Shown one piece after another: positions 1-7,948 of a stretch of 30,365 nucleotides of DNA (its first letter is position 1; the number at the start of each line of letters is the position of its first letter). Position numbers and translations under genes: made by a program. The stretch covers positions 1 through 30,365 of the forward strand of contig JAEZLG010000174.1 of the NCBI GenBank assembly GCA_023435855.1. Reading direction: 5' to 3'. The stretch comes from Bacillota bacterium. Its GTDB lineage: Bacteria > Bacillota > Clostridia > Christensenellales > CAG-138. The notes under the pieces are model-generated. The model had not been told where the DNA came from and made no database searches. It saw nothing but the letters and a program-made list of their open reading frames with translations.

Positions 1-3
1 AAG

Positions 4-78
4 TGGTGACCCCTAGGAGACTCGAACTCCTGTTACCGCCGTGAAAGGGCGGTGTCTTAACCGCTTGACCAAGGGGCC
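4..78 (-). tRNA. tRNA-Glu (anticodon TTC), CCA encoded
   Basis: The minus strand folds as a complete cloverleaf. The acceptor stem GGCCCCT pairs with AGGGGTC (one G-U), the discriminator is A, and the CCA end is encoded at 6-4. The anticodon stem CCGCC/GGCGG encloses the loop CTTTCAC, which gives anticodon TTC (Glu). The T arm contains the usual GTTCGAGTC. It lies 12 bp downstream of tRNA-Pro on the same strand and is probably co-transcribed with it. Confidence 0.97.
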
Positions 79-90
79 TTGCATTTAAAA

Positions 91-167
91 TGGTCGGGGT
101 GAAGGGATTTGAACCCCCGGCCCCATGCTCCCAAAGCACGTGCGCTACCAAACTGCGCTACACCCCG
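91..167 (-). tRNA. tRNA-Pro (anticodon TGG), CCA encoded
   Basis: The minus strand gives a full cloverleaf. The acceptor stem starts CGGGGTG and pairs with CACCCCG, followed by A and an encoded CCA at 93-91. The anticodon stem CGTGC/GCATG encloses TTTGGGA, giving anticodon TGG (Pro). The T loop sequence is GGTTCAAATCC. It is the first gene of a two-tRNA unit with tRNA-Glu, behind the promoter at 196-224. Confidence 0.97.
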
Positions 168-195
168 TTTGCATTCGCTCGAAGCGACGCTTAAT

Positions 196-224
196 AATAT
201 ACCGCATCGAGAAAGCATTGTCAA
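196..224 (-). promoter_or_regulatory. Promoter of the tRNA-Pro/tRNA-Glu unit
   Basis: On the minus strand a perfect -35 TTGACA (224-219) is followed by a 17-bp spacer and a -10 TATATT (201-196). The element sits about 30 bp upstream of the 5' end of tRNA-Pro, as expected for a strong sigma-A stable-RNA promoter. Confidence 0.85.
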
Positions 225-271
225 CGGGAATTCTTTTAAAATTACTATGTTTTCGCGTAACAGTGTCTGTC

Positions 272-300
272 TTGCGCGCGCGTAAGGAAGCATATATAAT
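272..300 (+). promoter_or_regulatory. Possible promoter of the miaB–mutSL cluster
   Basis: A perfect -10 TATAAT (295-300) lies 39 bp before the miaB start. The best -35 at 17-bp spacing is TTGCGC (272-277), matching only its first three positions. It is the only sigma-A-like -10 in the gap between the divergent tRNA promoter and miaB. The assignment is inferred. Confidence 0.45.
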
Positions 301-339
301 TAGGATATACTTTTAAAGTAACAGGATGGAGTACCTTTA

Positions 340-1740
340 ATGTTAGGGCAAAGACCGGGTCCAAGTTCGGAACTTACAAAAAGCCGGGAGGCGGCGTTAA
401 GGCTGCATGACGATGTTTTAAATAGAAAACTAAGCTATTTTATCGAATCCTATGGCTGTCAGATGAACGATCACGATGCCGAAAAGCTTGCAGGTATGCT
501 GCAAAGCTGCGGTTATCAAAAAGCCGAAAGTAAGTTAGATGCAGATCTTATTTTATTCAATACCTGCTGCGTGCGCGAGCATGCGGAACTTAGGGTTTTC
601 GGCAATATCGGAGCACTCAAAAAGCGTAAGGACGAGAAGCCGGAGCTTTTAATCGGCGTATGTGGATGCATGATGCAGCAAAAGGATGTGGCGGAAAAGC
701 TTTTTAAGCGCTTTCCTTTTGTCGACATTGTATTTGGTACGCACGAGCTGCACCGTTTTCCGGTACTGCTAGAAAATGCACTCAACGGTGCACGCAGTTT
801 CTCCGTTACGGATAGCGATGGTGAAATTGCCGAGGGACTTCCCGTCGATAGGCTCGGGCGTTTTCAAACCAATGTTACCATAATGTACGGGTGCAATAAT
901 TTCTGCTCGTACTGTATCGTGCCGTATGTGCGCGGTCGGGAGCGTTCCCGCGCTTCTCAAGATATACTTGGCGAGATTGAAAGCCTTGCAGAGGGCGGTT
1001 TTAAGGAAATAACGCTCTTAGGGCAAAACGTCAATTCCTACCGCGGTGACGGGGGAGATACGAGCTTTGCAAAGTTGTTAAGCATGGCGAACGATATCGA
1101 TAAAATCGAACGTTTGCGTTTCATGACCTCGCATCCGAAAGACCTTTCACCCGAGCTTATACAAGCAATGGCAAGCTGTAAAAAGGTTTGCAACCACATT
1201 CACCTTCCGGTACAGTCCGGCAGTGACAGGGTGTTAAAGCGCATGAACCGTGGTTACACGCGTGACAAATATCTAAATCTTGTGAAAGCGCTCCGCGAAA
1301 ACGTAAACGGGATTGAGATCACCACCGATATTATCGTTGGTTTCCCGGGTGAAACGGAGGAGGATTTTCAAGATACGCTCTCTCTCGTTAGAGAGGCAGG
1401 TTTTTCTGCTGCTTATACCTTCATGTATTCGCCGCGAAACGGCACTTCCGCCGCCCGCATGGAGGAGCAGGTTGAAAAGGTTGTTAAAAAAGAAAGGCTT
1501 GAGCGATTGAACAATCTGCAAGCTGAGCTTTTACGGGATAATAATAAGAAGTATATAGGCATGGAGGGGACGGTACTCGTGGAGGGATGCGACCTGCGTG
1601 CAACACCTATGGCCTATGGTAAACTCGGTAACTTTAAAATGGTATACTTTCCCGGTGACGAATCCATGGAGGGGCAGCTTATACGCGTACGCATCACAAA
1701 AACGCATAGCAACTCCCTTATAGGGGAAATCGCCGAGTAA
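340..1740 (+). CDS. miaB: tRNA-2-methylthio-N6-dimethylallyladenosine synthase MiaB
   Basis: Radical SAM methylthiotransferase that adds the 2-methylthio group to i6A37 of tRNAs reading UNN codons. The N-terminal MTTase domain has the three Cys ligands of the auxiliary 4Fe-4S cluster: Cys40 in YGCQMN, the NTCC pair (76/77), and CGC at 108-110. The radical SAM CxxxCxxC is at Cys185, 189 and 192 (YGCNNFCSYC), followed by VPYVRGRERSR, which separates MiaB from RimO. A TRAM RNA-binding domain occupies the last 60 or so residues. Its 466 residues include an N-terminal extension of about 30 residues before the domain. The ATG has AGGATGGAG nine bases upstream. It is the first gene of the plus-strand cluster. 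MiaA, which makes its i6A substrate, is encoded four genes downstream. Confidence 0.96.
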   Translation: MLGQRPGPSSELTKSREAALRLHDDVLNRKLSYFIESYGCQMNDHDAEKLAGMLQSCGYQKAESKLDADLILFNTCCVREHAELRVFGNIGALKKRKDEKPELLIGVCGCMMQQKDVAEKLFKRFPFVDIVFGTHELHRFPVLLENALNGARSFSVTDSDGEIAEGLPVDRLGRFQTNVTIMYGCNNFCSYCIVPYVRGRERSRASQDILGEIESLAEGGFKEITLLGQNVNSYRGDGGDTSFAKLLSMANDIDKIERLRFMTSHPKDLSPELIQAMASCKKVCNHIHLPVQSGSDRVLKRMNRGYTRDKYLNLVKALRENVNGIEITTDIIVGFPGETEEDFQDTLSLVREAGFSAAYTFMYSPRNGTSAARMEEQVEKVVKKERLERLNNLQAELLRDNNKKYIGMEGTVLVEGCDLRATPMAYGKLGNFKMVYFPGDESMEGQLIRVRITKTHSNSLIGEIAE

Positions 1741-1782
1741 AATAAAGATAAGCTTTTCCTAATGAGGAAAACGGAGGGTACT

Positions 1783-2178
1783 ATGGTAATCGAAAAAGCA
1801 AGAGAACTGGGTATCGCCTTGAGCGAATCCACCGAATTTAAGAGACTGAACGACGCCAGAACGGCTATAGATGCTGACGGCGCGCTTACCGATATGATCG
1901 ATTCGTTCACGAATAAACGTCAGGAGATCATGGAAGCGCTATCCGACGAGGACGCCGATCATGCACTTTTGAGTGCTACTTCTCGCGAGATGGAGCGTAT
2001 ACAGGCGATTCTTCTCGAAAACAAGTTATTCAAAGAGATGCTTGACGCTCAAAACGACTTTCAAACGCTCATGTCGCGCGTAAACACCGAAATCGCCACC
2101 TGTATCGGCATGGAAAACGCCGGCGACGAAGGCGCATGCAGCGGCAGCTGCACATCCTGCCACGGTTGCAAGCATTAA
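1783..2178 (+). CDS. YlbF/YmcA family protein with C-terminal Cys cluster (RicA-like)
   Basis: Small helical protein of the YlbF/YmcA (Com_YlbF) family, 131 residues. In Bacillus subtilis the family members RicA (YmcA) and RicF (YlbF) join RicT in an Fe-S complex that promotes RNase Y-dependent mRNA maturation, biofilm formation and competence. Placement directly after miaB and before mutSL matches B. subtilis ymcA, so a RicA-like role is the best inference. The last 20 residues contain CSGSCTSCHGC, five Cys suited to binding a metal or Fe-S cluster. I chose the ATG at 1783 because GGAGGG lies just upstream; an ATG at 1762 in the same frame has no such site. The stop overlaps the mutS start in TAATG. 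RNase Y (rny) is also encoded in this window. Confidence 0.85.
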   Translation: MVIEKARELGIALSESTEFKRLNDARTAIDADGALTDMIDSFTNKRQEIMEALSDEDADHALLSATSREMERIQAILLENKLFKEMLDAQNDFQTLMSRVNTEIATCIGMENAGDEGACSGSCTSCHGCKH

Positions 2179-4796
2179 TGGGTGCGGATAAAAGCATTTC
2201 GGCGAAGCTTACGCCGATGATGCAGCAGTATTTAAACCTCAAGGAAAAGCATGCGGATTGTCTGCTGCTTTTCCGTTTGGGGGATTTTTACGAACTCTTT
2301 TTTGACGATGCCGTCACCGCATCACGAGAGCTTGAGATAACGCTCACCGGGCGCGATTGCGGACTTAGCGAACGCGCTCCCATGTGCGGTGTTCCGTACC
2401 ATGCTGTTGATACCTACATCAACAAACTCATTGAAAAAGGCTATAAGGTTGCCATCTGCGAGCAACTTACCGATCCGGCACTCAGCAAAGGCCTTGTGGA
2501 ACGTGATATCATCCGCATCATCACGCCGGGAACGGTTATTGAGGAAAGCATGCTCAATGACCGCAAAAACAATTACATCGCGTCCATCTTCTTCCAAGAC
2601 GCCGATGTGGGGCTTGCGTACTGCGATGTATCGACCGGTGTTTTTTATGCGCTATCTCTAAATCGCGAAGGCTTTGAGGACGAGCTTACAAGCGAACTCG
2701 CCCGCATACAGGCTACAGAAGTAATCGCAAACGATGCACTCTTTTTGCAGGAGAACCTAATAAAAAGCATACAGTCATCAAGCTATACTACGTGCTATTC
2801 AAGCGATGCCTACTTACCGGCTGCGGCTGAGGGCACGCTTTCTTCGCATTTCGGAACGGACGGTATCAAAAAAATCAAAGAGTATCCTCAGGCGCTATGC
2901 GCGAGTGGTGCGCTTCTTTCTTATTTGGAAGAAACACAGAAAAACGAGCTCGTCCACTTTAAGAATATTGAACTGTTTGAGCGCAGCAAATTCATGAGCA
3001 TCGATGCCGCCACAAGGAAGAATCTCGAACTCACGCAACCCATCCGTACCGATGCGGGCAAGCGTGCAACGCTTCTTTACCTTTTGGATAAAACCTGTAC
3101 ATCTATGGGCGGCAGACTGATTCGCACATGGGTTGAACAGCCGCTGCAGTCTACCTATGAGATAGGGCAGAGGCTTGATGCGGTGGAGGAGCTCGTAAAA
3201 AGGCCCGTGCAGCGTTCTGCACTTATTAAGAGTCTCGAATCCGTCTACGATATCGAGCGGCTTTGCAGCCGTATTGCTTACGGTACCGTGAATGCACGAG
3301 ACTGTGAAGCGCTGCGCGTTTCACTCTCAAGGCTTCCAAACATCATTGCAATCGTATCGAAGCTTACTGCCCTCGAATTTGAGAATACCGCCGCCATGCT
3401 TGACCCCATGGAGGATATTTATGCCCTCCTGGCAAACGCTATCGTTGATGGACCACCTTTAAGCGTGAAAGAGGGAGGCGTTATTAGGGACGGATATAAC
3501 CCTGAGGTGGATTCTTACCGCGATGCTTCCAGAAACGGCAAGGAATGGTTAAGTAAGCTTGAGGTGCGTGAGCGTGAGGCAACGGGCATCAAAAACCTCA
3601 AGATCGGCTACAACCATGTTTTCGGCTATTACATCGAGGTCACAAAATCGTACCAGCACCTTGTGCCTTATTCCTACCAGCGCAAGCAAACGCTTGCCAA
3701 TTGCGAGCGTTACGTGAACCCCGAGCTAAAGGAGCTTGAGGAAACCATTTTAGGTGCGGAGGAAAAATGCATAGCGCTCGAGTATAAGCTTTTTACCGAG
3801 CTTCGAGAAACGCTGCTTTTATGCATAGCACGGCTTCAGCAAAACGCAGCGCTTTTATCTAAACTCGACGCCTACCAGTCGTTCGCACAGGTCGCATTTA
3901 CGAACGATTATTGCAGACCTTTGGTACAGCAAAACGGTAAAATTGAGATAAGTGAAGGCCGTCATCCGGTGGTGGAAAAGTCTTTGAAGGCCGGGTTCAT
4001 TCCCAACAATACGCTTCTTGACAATAAGGATAATAGGCTTTTAATCATCACAGGCCCTAATATGGCAGGGAAAAGCACCTATATGCGCCAGGTAGCGCTC
4101 ATTACCCTTATGGCTCATATCGGAAGCTTTGTGCCGGCTAAAAAGGCAAACATCTGCATCACGGACAAGATATTCACGCGTGTAGGTTCATCCGATAACG
4201 TAAGCGCCGGACAGAGCACATTCATGGTAGAGATGTCGGAAATGTCCAACATCCTCAACAACGCTACACCGCGAAGCCTTCTCATCATCGATGAGATTGG
4301 GCGGGGCACAAGCACGTTTGACGGCTTAAGCATTGCTTGGTCGGTTCTTGAATATATAGCAAGCCGTGAAAGATGCGGTGCGAAAACGCTGTTTGCCACG
4401 CACTACCATGAGCTGACGGAGCTTGAAGGCAAGCTTACGGGCATAAAAAACTATCGAATATCCGTAAAGGAGCTCGGCGATAACATTATATTTTTGCGCA
4501 AGATCGTGCGTGGTAGTGCGGATAAGAGCTTCGGTATACAGGTTGCACGCCTCGCGGGGCTTCCGGAAATCATTCTTTCACGCGCAAAGGAAATTTTAAC
4601 AAAACTTGAGTCGGCCGATATCAACCACGAGTCGATCTTAGGTGATGACGATCCGCCGCAGCAACTCACACTATTTGGATCTGCTGAACCCAACGATATC
4701 ATGGAAGAGCTAAAAAGCCTTTCTGTCGACGATATCACACCTATGGACGCGCTTACAAAACTCTACGATTTGCATGTGCGCGCCAAACTAAGGTAA
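2178..4796 (+). CDS. mutS: DNA mismatch repair ATPase MutS
   Basis: Mismatch recognition protein, 872 residues. The N-terminal mismatch-binding motif Phe-X-Glu is present as GDFYELF (Phe37, Glu39). The C-terminal ABC-type ATPase has Walker A GPNMAGKST (626-634), the MutS signature region with GQSTFMVEM, and Walker B LLIIDEIGRGTSTFDG (Asp705, Glu706). Near the C terminus QLTLF, after DDPPQ, fits the beta-clamp binding motif. The start at 2178 shares one base with the ylbF-family stop (TAATG). It yields an N terminus aligning with the LTPMMQQYL of known MutS proteins; an in-frame ATG at 2136 would overlap the upstream gene by 43 bases. No strong ribosome-binding site is seen, which suits translational coupling. 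mutL follows after six bases. Confidence 0.97.
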   Translation: MGADKSISAKLTPMMQQYLNLKEKHADCLLLFRLGDFYELFFDDAVTASRELEITLTGRDCGLSERAPMCGVPYHAVDTYINKLIEKGYKVAICEQLTDPALSKGLVERDIIRIITPGTVIEESMLNDRKNNYIASIFFQDADVGLAYCDVSTGVFYALSLNREGFEDELTSELARIQATEVIANDALFLQENLIKSIQSSSYTTCYSSDAYLPAAAEGTLSSHFGTDGIKKIKEYPQALCASGALLSYLEETQKNELVHFKNIELFERSKFMSIDAATRKNLELTQPIRTDAGKRATLLYLLDKTCTSMGGRLIRTWVEQPLQSTYEIGQRLDAVEELVKRPVQRSALIKSLESVYDIERLCSRIAYGTVNARDCEALRVSLSRLPNIIAIVSKLTALEFENTAAMLDPMEDIYALLANAIVDGPPLSVKEGGVIRDGYNPEVDSYRDASRNGKEWLSKLEVREREATGIKNLKIGYNHVFGYYIEVTKSYQHLVPYSYQRKQTLANCERYVNPELKELEETILGAEEKCIALEYKLFTELRETLLLCIARLQQNAALLSKLDAYQSFAQVAFTNDYCRPLVQQNGKIEISEGRHPVVEKSLKAGFIPNNTLLDNKDNRLLIITGPNMAGKSTYMRQVALITLMAHIGSFVPAKKANICITDKIFTRVGSSDNVSAGQSTFMVEMSEMSNILNNATPRSLLIIDEIGRGTSTFDGLSIAWSVLEYIASRERCGAKTLFATHYHELTELEGKLTGIKNYRISVKELGDNIIFLRKIVRGSADKSFGIQVARLAGLPEIILSRAKEILTKLESADINHESILGDDDPPQQLTLFGSAEPNDIMEELKSLSVDDITPMDALTKLYDLHVRAKLR

Positions 4797-4802
4797 ATAC
4801 GT

Positions 4803-6740
4803 ATGAAACGGATCAAAGTTTTAAGCCTGGAAACTGCTAACCGTATTGCCGCGGGCGAGGTGGTGGAACGCCCCGCGTCCGTGGTGAAGGAGCTCGTAGA
4901 AAACGCGCTCGATGCGGGAGCGACTTCTGTCACCATCGAAATACTTGGAGGCGGCATCGACTATATTCGCGTGAGCGACAATGGCGGCGGCATTTTAAAA
5001 GATGATATATCTACCGCATTTTTAGCGCACGCCACGAGCAAGATTTCCGTTTCTGAGGATTTGGAGCATATTGAAACCTTGGGCTTTCGCGGTGAAGCGC
5101 TTGCCTCCATCGCGGCAGTAGCAAAGGTTTGTGTAAAGACACGCGTTAAAGATGAGATAGAGGGAACGCAGCTTTTCGTAGAAGGCGGACAGATGCATCC
5201 GGTTGAGGATTTCGGATGCCCTGAAGGGACGACTATGGAGGTTTCGGACCTTTTTTACAACGTTCCGGCACGGCTTAAATTCTTAAAGCATGCACGTGCT
5301 GAGGCAAGTGCTGTCAGCGACTATGTTTCACACATGATCCTCTCGCATCCGGGCGTTTCGTTTCAACTTATCAGCAATTCAAGGACAGTTTATCACAGCA
5401 TGGGCGATGGCAGTCTCTATAACGCTATCTACTGCGTATACGGCACCGATGTTTTACCGCATTTAAACGAGGTGCACTACGACGATGCCTACATGAAGAT
5501 AACGGGCTATCTAGGTACGGCGCAGATCGCTCGGCCTACACGCAGTTATCAATCATTTTTTGTAAACGGGCGCTATATTCGATCGCAAAAGCTCTCGTTT
5601 GCCGTACAGCGCGCTTTTGATACGCGGTTGATGGTCGGAAAATTTCCGTTTCTGGTTCTGGATTTGCGTATATCAAGCCGTGAAGTGGATGTAAATGTTC
5701 ACCCAAATAAGCTTGAGGTGCGTTTCAAGGACGATGACCGAGTGACACGTACTGTTTACAGCGCTGCCCGTATGGCACTTGCACAGCTCGATGCACCCGG
5801 CCCACGGCAAGAGATCGAAACGGAAACCTCAAATGTAAACAACGAAGAAATCGGCCGCGTGGCCGATAAGGTTTTCGAAAGCAGTGGGGAAGGGGAGACA
5901 ACGAACTTTTCTTTCAATCGGGTAAGCGCTGCATCGCAGGTTATTAAAACCGATTCGTCATCGCTCAAGACGTCCGAGTATTCCTATGAAAATAAAACGA
6001 ATACACCTGCGTGGGAGGCTGTATCACCAATACTGAAAACTTCTCCCGGTACAGTGCGGGAATCGCAGACGGATTTTTCGTTTTTACGTGCAACTGCGCC
6101 GATTTTACCCGAAATAAAGGACGAAGCATTCGTAATCGCACAACAGCCGCTACAGCTTGATATGGGTGCTGCGTCGTATAAGGTCATAGGCGCTTTATTT
6201 GACAGCTTCTGGGTGATTCAGCAAAACGAAGATATTTTCTTCCTCGACCAGCACGCCATGCATGAACGCAAACTTTACGAACAAATGATGCGAAAAGGAT
6301 TAAACCCAGATTCGCAGATGCTTCTGATACCCATGGTGATACGCTTTTCACCGCTTGAATTTGAAACACTCCTAGGCAACATGGAGCAATTTGAAGCGCT
6401 CGGTTTTGAAATGGAGGAGTTTGGACCGCTCACCATGAACGTGCGCGCGGTGCCGCTTGTGGTTGGACAGCCGCAGACCGCGGAGTTTTTGCATGAAGCG
6501 CTCAACATACTTGATAAGAAAAACCGCGTGGCTACCATAGACGTAAAGCGTGCTATGCTCATACAAAGCGCATGCAAGCATGCCATTAAAGCAGGCGATC
6601 CCATTACGTCCCAAGAGATTGAAGCGCTCATTACGGCCTATCAAAAGGAGGGCATCCCCATGACATGCCCGCATGGACGGCCTGTAATGGTGAAGATGGC
6701 GCGGCTCGAGTTTGAAAAGTTGTTTAAGCGTGTGGTATAG
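4803..6740 (+). CDS. mutL: DNA mismatch repair endonuclease MutL
   Basis: Partner of MutS, 645 residues. The N-terminal GHKL ATPase has Glu30 and Asn34 (KELVENALDAGA), the DNGGGI motif, and GFRGEAL. A low-complexity linker spans roughly residues 330-450. The C-terminal domain is the endonuclease type: DQHA-x2-E-x4-E is intact at 482-493, with the metal-site motifs ACKHAIK (590-596) and CPHGRP (622-627). QMLLIP at 505-510 sits where B. subtilis MutL has its clamp-binding QEMIVP. So this MutL should nick DNA itself, as expected in bacteria lacking MutH. AAGG lies nine bases before the ATG. miaA begins three bases after the stop. Confidence 0.97.
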   Translation: MKRIKVLSLETANRIAAGEVVERPASVVKELVENALDAGATSVTIEILGGGIDYIRVSDNGGGILKDDISTAFLAHATSKISVSEDLEHIETLGFRGEALASIAAVAKVCVKTRVKDEIEGTQLFVEGGQMHPVEDFGCPEGTTMEVSDLFYNVPARLKFLKHARAEASAVSDYVSHMILSHPGVSFQLISNSRTVYHSMGDGSLYNAIYCVYGTDVLPHLNEVHYDDAYMKITGYLGTAQIARPTRSYQSFFVNGRYIRSQKLSFAVQRAFDTRLMVGKFPFLVLDLRISSREVDVNVHPNKLEVRFKDDDRVTRTVYSAARMALAQLDAPGPRQEIETETSNVNNEEIGRVADKVFESSGEGETTNFSFNRVSAASQVIKTDSSSLKTSEYSYENKTNTPAWEAVSPILKTSPGTVRESQTDFSFLRATAPILPEIKDEAFVIAQQPLQLDMGAASYKVIGALFDSFWVIQQNEDIFFLDQHAMHERKLYEQMMRKGLNPDSQMLLIPMVIRFSPLEFETLLGNMEQFEALGFEMEEFGPLTMNVRAVPLVVGQPQTAEFLHEALNILDKKNRVATIDVKRAMLIQSACKHAIKAGDPITSQEIEALITAYQKEGIPMTCPHGRPVMVKMARLEFEKLFKRVV

Positions 6741-6743
6741 AAT

Positions 6744-7700
6744 ATGGGAAAAGAAAAAACAAAGCTAGGCGTACTCGTCGGCCCAACAGCTTCGGGGAAA
6801 ACCGCACTTTCAATAAAGTTAGCCAAGCGGATGGATGCAGAAATCGTATCCGCAGACTCCATACAGCTCTATAAGGGCTTCGATATCGGTTCTGCGAAAC
6901 CTACGCCAAACGAGCGGCAAGGGATCAGGCACCATCTTCTTGATGTGTACGAGCCTATCGAGCAAAACGCAAGTGTATCGCGCTATCAAGCGTTTGCGCA
7001 AGACGCGATTGCGGACATTATTTCCCGTAACAAGTTTCCACTCGTGGTAGGCGGCACGGGGCTTTATGTGAATGCACTTACGTTCCCGCTAAATTTCACG
7101 GGTGCAAAGTCAGACCCGGCACTTCGTGAGCAATTGAATGAATTGGAATTGCAGACACCGGGATCGCTCCATGCGCTTTTAGGTCAACTCGATCCGAAAA
7201 GTGCACAACGCCTGCACAAAAACGATATCAAGCGCATCATACGCGCTATAGAAATTGTTCGCCTCACCGGAAAAACCATCAATGAATACGGCGGCGATTT
7301 TGAAAATAAACGAAGTGAGGAAATACCCTACGATGTGCGTATGATTGGCCTTACAATGCCGCGTGAACTTTTGTATGAGCGAATTGAGCAGCGCGTGGAT
7401 GAAATGATGCGTGTAGGACTTCTTGATGAGGTGCTGCGCTTGAAAGAACTCGGCGTTACAGCGGATATGCCGGCCATGCAAGGTTTAGGGTATAAGCAGC
7501 TTTATGCGCATCTTGTGGGCACATGTAGCCTCGAACAGGCGGTCGCAAACGTAAAGCTTGAAACGCGGCATTTTGCCAAGCGACAGATTACCTGGTTTAA
7601 ACGAGACAAACGAATTCGTTGGTTTGATGTTACAGCGTATGAGAGCATCGATGCACTTGCAAACGATGCAATCAGTGCGATGGAAGGGGAAACGGAATGA
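6744..7700 (+). CDS. miaA: tRNA dimethylallyltransferase MiaA
   Basis: Transfers a dimethylallyl group to N6 of A37 in tRNAs reading UNN codons, giving the i6A that MiaB later thiomethylates. The P-loop is GPTASGKT (13-20), followed by the family motif VSADSIQLYKGFDIGSAKP. The middle contains VGGTGLYVNAL and DIKRIIRAIEI, and the C-terminal part has QGLGYKQLY and TRHFAKRQITWFKRD, all diagnostic of MiaA. At 318 residues it has normal family length. The ATG lies three bases after mutL with no good ribosome-binding site, so coupling to mutL is likely. The stop overlaps the hfq start by four bases (ATGA). Confidence 0.97.
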   Translation: MGKEKTKLGVLVGPTASGKTALSIKLAKRMDAEIVSADSIQLYKGFDIGSAKPTPNERQGIRHHLLDVYEPIEQNASVSRYQAFAQDAIADIISRNKFPLVVGGTGLYVNALTFPLNFTGAKSDPALREQLNELELQTPGSLHALLGQLDPKSAQRLHKNDIKRIIRAIEIVRLTGKTINEYGGDFENKRSEEIPYDVRMIGLTMPRELLYERIEQRVDEMMRVGLLDEVLRLKELGVTADMPAMQGLGYKQLYAHLVGTCSLEQAVANVKLETRHFAKRQITWFKRDKRIRWFDVTAYESIDALANDAISAMEGETE

Positions 7701-7945
7701 AGCCTATCAATGTGCAGGACACTTTGCTTAACGCGGTCAAGAAAGAAAAAATACCGGTTTCCATATTTGTAACAAACGGATTTCAAATAAAAAACGCGTT
7801 TCTCCGAGCGTTTGATAATTTTGTCTTGCTTGTTGAAACAGACTCAAAGCAAATGATGATCTACAAGCATGCCGTTTCCACTATAACGCCCGAAACACCT
7901 GTGCAGCTTGATTTTCAAAAGAACCCTGAAAGCGAGGACAATTAA
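7697..7945 (+). CDS. hfq: RNA chaperone Hfq
   Basis: Sm-like hexameric RNA chaperone, 82 residues. The Sm1 region opens with NVQDTLLNAVKKEKIPVSIF and the FDNFVLL strand; Sm2 is the hallmark YKHAVSTI (Tyr56, Lys57, His58). Gln7 and Asp8 of the proximal RNA-binding face are present. It is unusual that the normally conserved Gly of LxGxI (LRGQV in B. subtilis) is Asn here (IKNAF, residues 31-35). The C-terminal tail is short and acidic, as in Gram-positive Hfq. AAGGGG precedes the ATG by eight bases inside miaA, and the start overlaps the miaA stop. The miaA-hfq pairing is widely conserved. Confidence 0.94.
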   Translation: MKPINVQDTLLNAVKKEKIPVSIFVTNGFQIKNAFLRAFDNFVLLVETDSKQMMIYKHAVSTITPETPVQLDFQKNPESEDN

Positions 7946-7948
7946 AAC

